A stretch of DNA of 64,000 bases from the NCBI GenBank assembly GCA_944990035.1, contig CALYLX010000128.1, positions 1,860,001 through 1,924,000 on the forward strand, given 5' to 3'. Below the pieces are notes generated by a model that ran no database searches, was not told where the DNA came from, and saw nothing but the letters and a program-made list of their open reading frames with translations. Shown here piece after piece: positions 57,326-64,000 of the stretch (positions are counted from its first letter, which is position 1; each line of letters begins with the position of its first letter). Origin of the DNA: Clitopilus passeckerianus. Its lineage: Eukaryota > Basidiomycota > Agaricomycetes > Agaricales > Entolomataceae. The position numbers were made by a program, and so were the translations under genes.

Positions 57326-60300
57326 TTACCCGCCATCCAGTTCACCCATCCGTATTTCACGAGTTTCCCTAGCGTCAGATCCTGGTCGCTGGCTTGTCAG
57401 GTCAATACCCGTGTCTATTAAGGCGGCCCGGGAGGGGAGATGTGCCGTAGTTGGTGAAATGAGGGGAACTTCGATTTCCGAATCCACCTCGCCCTCAGCG
57501 TCCTCCTCCCCTTCGGCATCGAGATCTCCTTCAGCATCGGCATCCTCATTAGGTTTCACGGGTCGGGGATCCGTTTGGAGATTAGCGGCTCGGATCTCTG
57601 TGGACAATGTCCGCGGTGAGATTGCTTGCACACTCTCCGCGTCATATTCCCTGTCCACTGTCATAGGGTCCTCGATCCGTGATCCGGCTGTCGACAAGAG
57701 TTCTACAAGCTGCAATGTGCTTGGGGTAGACACGGATGAATCTGTGAGGCAGGCTGGGGCGTCTTCAGGCTGTTTAGGGGAACCCCCGTTGGCTGCTGTA
57801 CCGTCATGAGACGAGGCTATCGCCGTTGAATCTGGTCCATGATCTGGGCCTACAAAGGGAACTGGGCTCGGGCGTCCTGTAATTCTGACTTCTTGTTCAT
57901 TTACGCCTATGGGTTTGCTTAGAAAACCTGAAGCCTGAGATTCAGAAGGCACAAGCCTCGGTGAAACCTGATCCTGAGGCTGATGTTGTTGCACCTCCAC
58001 ATTGAGGGCTTGTTGTCCACTGTTCTCGAGGCGTGATGGGTCCGACGATGGTACGAAGTCATGGGAGGGCGGTTTAGATCGTTTTGCGATCTGTTCCGTT
58101 GATGCTTTAGGGCTAGGGTCTACGATCATTGGCGGCGAAATTGGGGGTTGGTCGCTCGAAATTCGGGTGTCTGCTGTTGAAAGTGCTGAATAGGGTGATC
58201 TATTGCCAGGAGCTGCTGATGCACGGTCCTCAGACGATCCAGGTGCATTAGCATCAACAAGAGTCATCTGAGAATCTGCAACCTCTGGTGGCATCGAGGT
58301 GGTATTGGCTGGTTCCGATTGTTGATCATCGTGAGCGGGGGATCTGGCCGGATTAGATGCACCTGTTTCCTGTCCCTCGACGACAGAAGAACCAACAGAG
58401 GCAGGAAGCGTTTTGGGAGCGCCTAATTGTCTGAGCGTCGGGGCAGAGGGCGCAGGCGTTTCTTCAACTTTGGATAGTCTGGCTTCTGCTGCAGAGATAA
58501 CCCTCGGTCCAGTCGCTGCAGTCTTGATAACACGGCTGTGGGAGGGATTTGCCCGTTCAGTACCTCTTTCCTGATTGGGCTGTGTGGTAGTCGAAGAGCG
58601 GTCTCTTGGAGGAGCACGGGGTGCACGCTTGGGCTTTGGTGGTTCGACTTGCTTCTCTTTGCCTTTTCCCTGAGCTTTGGACTTGGCCTTTCCTCTCCCT
58701 TTAACGACCTTCAAAGGTTTCTCCACCTTTAGATCTGCCCCTTCGGGATCTGCCTCATCTTTGGAATCTGAGGGTGCAACCTCCTTCTCCTTCCCTTTGG
58801 CACGACTGGACGGGCCAGGCTGATGTGGAGTTGAACTGAAGAAAGCTGCTTGATCAGCTAGAACATCAAGAGCACTTCTGACCCTAGGAATGTCCTTCTG
58901 TTGGGTGCCCTCCTCCTTCTCCGGAACTGACTCCCTTTCAACCCGTTGTGTGGTAGTGACAGATGATCCACGAGTTGAATTGACTCGCCGACGTTTGGCC
59001 GGGGGGCTATCACCGCTATCAAGAGCAGCGGCACCACGCCTCCGCCCTCTTCCATGAGCACTCGTAGCACCTTTAGGCTTTGGGTCATTATCATTGCGAT
59101 GATGTGGAGAGCTCGTGGAGGTGTTGGCACGTTCGTCGTCCATCATCCGAGCAGCATCCAAAAGTGACGACAGGGGAGTATTCGGAGCAGGAGCCAAGTG
59201 CTGTGGTGGGAGAAGGTGAGGACGGGAAGGTTGCAGCCTCGGCGTCGTCGGAGTCTGTTGCGCATGTGTTTCTTGAGGTTCTTTCTCCGCGTGTATGTTG
59301 GTTTTCCTAGGTGACGAAGGAGAGACAGCTGTCGAAGGGCGTGGAGAGTGCTTTGCACCTGACGGGGAATGCTCAGGTTGTTTGCCATTGGCAGTGGCCC
59401 GCTTAGAGGTGGGAGGGGCGCCCACTCCATTCACAGGCAACCGATAATGGGACGTCGACGCGAAGTCGCTGTGTGCCATATCACTTGGCTTGCCCGCTTC
59501 TGATGGCATCTCCTTCTCCGCAACCTCGATATCTGATTCGGCTTGCCTGCTTCGTAGATAACCGACAACTATTCCTGCCCTCTCGCGTCCTATTTTGCGA
59601 GCGGCGAGTAGCAGATGTTCGGAGCGAGCGTCGGCACTGAGGGGGTGGATAGCAATTGAGTTTGAAGGTTTCGCCTTGGCGTTCCGTGAAGACGAGGATA
59701 CATTTGGTCGACCGACTTGAGTCAGCCGGCCGTTGCTTTTGGTGAAGGGGGGCCCAGCTTGTGGCCGAGGTGTTAGGGTTTGGGCAGGGGCAGAATGCCT
59801 GTCAGGCGAAGAAGGTGCAGATGTCGAGGCGCTTTCGGAAACATGATCCTCAGTGAGTGAGTTGATCTGGAACGACAGAGTAGTAGGCGGGACTGCCAAC
59901 GGTCCACCGACAGCTGGGGTTACGGGTCTGCGATAGTGATCCCCGGAGAATCTTGGTTGTTGCTGGTTTGGTCCGGGAGCCGCCTGAAATTGTAAGAAAG
60001 TACTGGGAGCAGCGGGTTGATCTGGTTTGGGCTGCTCCGTGACCGGCTTGACAGGGCGAGGCTCCCGATCCTCCTTAGTTGTAGCTACAACCGGAAGGGG
60101 CGGAGGGTCTCGTTGCTCGACTTTCCTCTTCTTTGATTTTGGCTTCGGCGGAATTGGGGCACCAGAAGAAGGATATGGGAGGGACGACAAGAAAGAAGAG
60201 GCATGCTGAATGGAGGCGAGAGAGCTCTGGGCTGTTGCAAATGGCTGCATTAACAGGATAGGCTTAAGCTTGTTTAGTTCAGTTTCTAAAGCTTGCAACC

Positions 60301-60996
60301 GCTGCTGGCTATCGTGTAGCTGTGGTATTCCTTATAAATAGAGAGAGAGAAGAACAGACTGAGTAGGTGACAAACTTTATCTCGTAGAGCACGGTTGTCA
60401 GATTCATAAGTTGAGCAAACTCTTTCAAGCTCCTGAGAGGTATTCAGCACCAATGTAGACAGCGAGTTAGTGGGAACTCTAACGCACAGGATCCTTTGAT
60501 GATGAACCAAGCTGCTTATTTCGTTGGGCAATGAGAGCCTCTGCCATCTTATGCCAATCATCCTTTTGAGTTGCCCAAAGTTTCTTTTCTTCTTCACTTT
60601 GGTAAATCAAGTAGTCTCTTTGGGCAGTCAACTCGGATATCACGGCCGCTTGCTGAATGAGTTGGCTTGGGTCGACAAGTGGCGACTCGGTCAAACGGAG
60701 GACCTGGAATTATTGTCTTCAGCTTATGACACGTCCTAACAATATGTCTTTCTACCTACCATCTGCGCTAACTCGTTCTCCCGCGAAGTTCCCCCAATGC
60801 TGCCTTCCCCAGTTACGAAGCCCATCTCTGCTAACCGACGACGAATAGCAGAAATATCAGTAGAGGTCAATGGCTCGGTTTCTTCATCCTCAAGTGAACT
60901 TGGCTGTGACCTCTGGCTGTCTGCAGATAATGGCGTAGGCGTCGTCGTATGAATAATGTCCGAGAGCTGCAGAGGCGGCCCCGCTGTTGCAGCCAT
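57326..60996 (-). CDS. Large disordered protein with N-terminal coiled coil
   Basis: I do not recognise the family. The first exon starts MAATAGPPLQLSDIIHTTTP and includes STDISAIRRRLAEMGFV. Exons 2-4 form a coiled coil: VLRLTESPLVDPSQLIQQA, AVISELTAQRDYLIYQSEEE, WHKMAEALIAQRNKQLGSS, ELERVCSTYESDNRALRDK, then LHDSQQRLQALETELNKLK. The last, very long exon (990 codons) is low-complexity, rich in Pro, Ser, Glu, Lys and Arg, with basic patches such as KPKSKKRKVEQR and PAKRRRVNST that may be nuclear localisation signals, and an acidic DADAEGDLDAEGEEDAEGEV. It ends GELDGG, where a splice to a few more residues is possible. Little of the tail is likely to be conserved. It could be a nuclear scaffold. 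Confidence 0.65.
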
Positions 60997-61293
60997 TGCT
61001 CTTGCGATTTTCTGTGAGCAATCGCCGGGTCAGTGCTCGTGTTGAACAAACAACTGTAAATTCTAGTTCTCGCGACGGATCACGTGCACTCACATCTGTG
61101 CTATCCGCTTAACTAAGCTGAGTTCGCAGTGGATTTTCGGGCAAAAACAATTACATAAGCAATCACGTGCAGGTAACTTACAAGTAATTTACCTGGGGAA
61201 TAACCTCCACCCGGACCATATCTGGTAACTTACCAGTCGGAGGTTTTTCCCCCAGCCCACCCTCTCGCCGATTCCGAAGTCACTTGCCTTACT
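60997..61293. promoter_or_regulatory. Divergent promoter with nested inverted repeats and CACGTG boxes
   Basis: Two CACGTG hexamers occur at 61081-61086 and 61164-61169. A decamer GGTAACTTAC appears at 61172-61181 and 61224-61233. The second lies in a perfect 15-base dyad (CTGGTAA, C, TTACCAG; 61222-61236), itself flanked by AACCTCC (61202-61208) and GGAGGTT (61239-61245). This may be a regulatory element for either the disordered protein or the F-box gene. The factor is unknown. Confidence 0.45.
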
Positions 61294-62535
61294 ATGCTTT
61301 TAACCAACATTAACGACTTGCCTCCCGAACTTCTCATTGAAATATTCTGGCTTGCGAATGCAGAACGTTCGAGTGTCTATCTCTCGGACAACTATGGCTT
61401 TGATCATGAACCATCCAATCCTGTACAACGAGGATATCTTTCGAGCAATGGTTTGGAGGCTATCAAGGATATGGAGGTTGCCGTCCAAAAGAACTGGGAC
61501 ACCAAGCTCGCTATTCCTTTTGTCTGCAAGCTGTGGAATACGCTTTCTCGGCCATGTACTTACAATGACTTGTATATTGGAAGTCATTGTACCCCCATCC
61601 TCGAACGCTTCGAGCATTCTCAGGTGCACGACCCTGTCAGGAACCTAGGATCCTGTGTCAGGCGAATTGTACTCCACGCATGGGAGGCTGATGTACACCC
61701 AATATCCGTATCCCGGGTTCTCCGATTATGCCCCAATGCGCATACTCTTATCAAAGGCGACAACGATGCTACACTGGACCCCGATGATGATGCCTGCATG
61801 ACTTCCATTCGAAGATTCGAATGGAAATTTGTGGGACAACGGGGTGTCCTTTGGGGCCGACCTCACACTGCTAAAGGACTTGACTTCCTGAGAGAAGTCT
61901 GCCACCGAGCTTCAAACCTGCAGTACTTACTGATTGCAGTCCTACAGCCGAACGCCAGGCTGTCGACAACCCCATCCTTCCATATCACGCTCTCCTCTCT
62001 AACAATCATTGTTCTTCGTTCTATAGGAGGAACACTCCGACAGGAACTTGAGCAGTTCTTTCATTTCCCTTCCCTACAGTCTATCGTGACTGATTCCTGC
62101 TTAGCCGAACACGGGCTCTCGTCCATTTTTACTCCTCAAATCAAGAGGATTCAGTTCCTGGCTGACCCGTACCTGCTGGAATTTGGAGCCTTGTCGGTGG
62201 TCGACCGATGCCCCCAACTCTCTGAACTCTGGTATCATACAGAGGTTTGCGGCTTTGCGCTAGAGGGCGTTACCCGCCATGAAGCTTTGGAGTGCGTTCA
62301 TTTGAGCGCGAATCGAAAACTTACTCTCGTTTTCAATGATATTTTCGAGAATGTTGCCCGGCAGTTGGAAATATTCGGCAGCGCACTTTTCCCTGGGTTG
62401 CGAAGGATTTGTCTTCATGGAAGTTGGAGCGAGTATGAGGAAGATCCTCGTATTCATGCTGCGCTCCAAAAGCTGTACGAGAAGGGGCGAACTGTAGAGC
62501 ACGTTGTCGATACTCTAACAGAGCAATTTGTATAA
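61294..62535 (+). CDS. F-box-like protein, intronless
   Basis: A single uninterrupted exon of 413 codons. The N-terminus (LLTNINDLPPELLIEIFWLA) is a typical F-box start with LPPELLxEIF, then KLAIPFVCKLWNTLSRPCTY matches the VCKxW...P part, with a long insert between. The remaining leucine-rich region (e.g. SFHITLSSLTIIVLRSIGG, QLSELWYHTEVCGFALEGV) may be degenerate LRRs. In the family the F-box recruits Skp1 and the C-terminal domain picks substrates for ubiquitylation. Agaricomycetes carry very many such genes. The start at 61294 is the first ATG in the frame. Confidence 0.78.
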   Translation: MLLTNINDLPPELLIEIFWLANAERSSVYLSDNYGFDHEPSNPVQRGYLSSNGLEAIKDMEVAVQKNWDTKLAIPFVCKLWNTLSRPCTYNDLYIGSHCTPILERFEHSQVHDPVRNLGSCVRRIVLHAWEADVHPISVSRVLRLCPNAHTLIKGDNDATLDPDDDACMTSIRRFEWKFVGQRGVLWGRPHTAKGLDFLREVCHRASNLQYLLIAVLQPNARLSTTPSFHITLSSLTIIVLRSIGGTLRQELEQFFHFPSLQSIVTDSCLAEHGLSSIFTPQIKRIQFLADPYLLEFGALSVVDRCPQLSELWYHTEVCGFALEGVTRHEALECVHLSANRKLTLVFNDIFENVARQLEIFGSALFPGLRRICLHGSWSEYEEDPRIHAALQKLYEKGRTVEHVVDTLTEQFV

Positions 62536-62676
62536 TATACTGCCTGGACCCTTTGTGTGCCTGATGGCCTGCTTGAAGCGGGGGAAGCAGCCAAACAAAT
62601 GACACCTTTCCACCCACGTGGTTTTTTGAGCTTGCTCCCGTCCTTAACGCGTCCAACGACGACGAAGACCAGAAAC

Positions 62677-64000
62677 ATGGTTTCCAACCCATTTCAATGC
62701 CTGACGCTCTCGTTACTGATAATACCGCCTCTGCTTATAACGACTTATTTCTTCGCGGCTTTTCCTCATCCTCCAGAACCTCTTTATCTACACAAGTCCC
62801 TTGCTAGTCTTCCACCTGATGCCAAGTCTTGGTCGATATACCCAGAGGACTTTTATCCAGGGGGAAACTACCTCTCACTGCCTTATGGTCGGGTATGCAT
62901 CTCAGTTGTCTTCTTGGACATCTTCTGACTGTCGCTTAGATGAGATATTGGGTTTGGGGACCAGAAAAAGGACGAAAGGTATGTCACTACATTTCTTTGC
63001 TTATCGCAACTCAAACCAGAGCTTGATTTGGTTTAGATCGTTCTCATACATGGACTTTCAATACCTGCGATTATATGGAAGGATGTTGCCCCTCAACTTG
63101 CATCGAATGGCTATCGCGTGCTCGTGTATGGTTCGTTGTCAACCCGAAGTACTCCCGATATCTGTGCTTAATGTTCCCGTAGATTTGTACGGACGCGGCT
63201 ACTCTGATGCTCCCCAAACAACCTACGATGCCAACTTGTATACTATTCAACTTGCTCTTCTCATGCAGCACCTGCATTGGGAAAAAGCCATCGTTGCTGG
63301 AGTATCAATGGTATAATGTGTCAATTTCATCATTCGCAGCGCACATGCCTGACATCCTACGGTTCTAGGGCGGCGGAATAGCTATGGCATTCACCTCACA
63401 GTTCCCTCATCTTGTCGATGATAAGGTCGTATTGATTGCGTCTGCTGGTCTAATAGAGGTTCGTCAACTCCTTGCTCATCGGAGGCAAGAGTCTTACGAC
63501 TCTATAATTATCATTCCACTATAGGCTGGTGATATTTCTCGCACCGCCAAGTTCATGTCGTCACCTCTTGTCCAAACCTTGACCTCAAGTATACCAGTGA
63601 GGGTATGTCATACCTATGTAGTATGTTCGCGATTGTTACTCACAGCGTCACCATTGCAGACGTACCTTCAACGACTCATCCTTAAAAATTCCACCACCAC
63701 TTCCCCAGTTGATTCGGCTTCCGGAACGGACAAACCAGCAAACAAATCAGACCCCATAACTGAGGTTCGTCCTTTCCCGTTCGGTCGACCTCTAGTAAAC
63801 TTATCCCATCAATAGATCGTTCGATTACAGTCAGCTCATCTCACAGGGTACAATGGGGCTCTGTCCTCCTCGCTGAGAGACGGTCCTATACGGGGACAAA
63901 AAGCTGCTCTACTATCTGGAGCCTTCAGTGATGATTCAGGGAGATCCATGTTGATTCTCCAGGTGAGTAAACTCGTACGCGATAGCAGTCTGCATGGTAT
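62677..64000 (+). CDS. Alpha/beta hydrolase with N-terminal membrane anchor (partial, runs off right edge)
   Basis: MVSNPFQCLTLSLLIIPPLL starts the frame at 62677; residues 9-31 are a hydrophobic anchor. Next is EPLYLHKSLASLPPDAKSWS and YPEDFYPGGNYLSLPYGR. After an intron: MRYWVWGPEKGRKIVLIHGL with HG oxyanion-type motif, SIPAIIWKDVAPQLASNGYR and DLYGRGYSDAPQTTY. The nucleophile elbow is GVSM joined to GGGIAMAFTSQFPHLVD, giving GxSxG. Further exons contain LIEAGDISRTAKFMSSPLV, a Ser/Thr-rich insert, and VRLQSAHLTGYNGALSSSL. The final segment includes LRDGPIRGQKAALLSGAFSD. The catalytic acid and His must lie past 64000. The family is lysophospholipase- or epoxide-hydrolase-like; substrate is unknown. 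The last visible exon ends in a GTGAGT donor. Confidence 0.82.

Noticed and set aside
1..64000. CRISPR arrays, IS elements, prophage or biosynthetic clusters
   Set aside because: The sequence is eukaryotic, with spliceosomal introns throughout. No transposase, reverse transcriptase, LTR, polyketide synthase or peptide synthetase signature was seen.

Overview
This window looks like nuclear DNA of a filamentous basidiomycete, most likely an agaricomycete. The genes are dense, lie on both strands, and are broken by many short GT-AG introns of about 45-70 nt, often with CTNAC/CTGAC-like branch sites. The set of proteins fits: fungal peptidyl-Lys M35 metallopeptidases, a Chs5 exomer subunit, a UapA-type purine permease, SUR7-like proteins, a WW-domain protein and an F-box protein. 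All coding calls come from reading translations and joining exons by eye. No alignment or RNA data were available.

Layout. 1-15 kb: the 3' end of aspartate-semialdehyde dehydrogenase, a DGAT2 acyltransferase, mitochondrial ribosomal protein uL13m, an unrecognised protein, TTC27/Emw1, a small unknown protein, EMC6, the FG nucleoporin Amo1/Nup42, and TAF4 diverging from it. 15-19 kb: two neighbouring secreted M35 metallopeptidase genes, the second with an apparent frameshift. 20-34 kb: the Mediator kinase CDK8/Ssn3 diverging from Chs5, then Vps41 and the very large scaffold nucleoporin Nup192. 34.9-47.6 kb: mitochondrial methionine aminopeptidase, a uric acid/xanthine permease with a GATA-rich promoter, a class I histone deacetylase, the GPI-anchor enzyme Mcd4 and a TMEM135-like membrane protein.

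47.7-52.6 kb is the dynamic part. A decayed calcineurin-like phosphoesterase gene sits beside a SUR7/PalI-like gene, and the SUR7-like gene, its promoter block and the tail of the phosphoesterase relic are repeated about 2.7 kb downstream. 53-64 kb: ribosomal protein eS12 diverging from Ski8, a WW-domain protein, a long disordered coiled-coil protein, an intronless F-box protein and an alpha/beta hydrolase running off the right edge.

Most genes are housekeeping and are not functionally clustered. Secretion and membrane traffic (EMC6, Chs5, Vps41, Mcd4), nuclear pore and transcription (Amo1, Nup192, TAF4, CDK8, HDAC) and lipid storage (DGAT2) are all represented. I did not find a clearly new defence, mobile or biosynthetic system. 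The most notable structures are very small exons (10, 13 and 12 nt) in DGAT2 and EMC6, coding exons consisting only of the ATG in Amo1 and Ski8, two probable frameshifts, and the SUR7/phosphoesterase-relic duplication.
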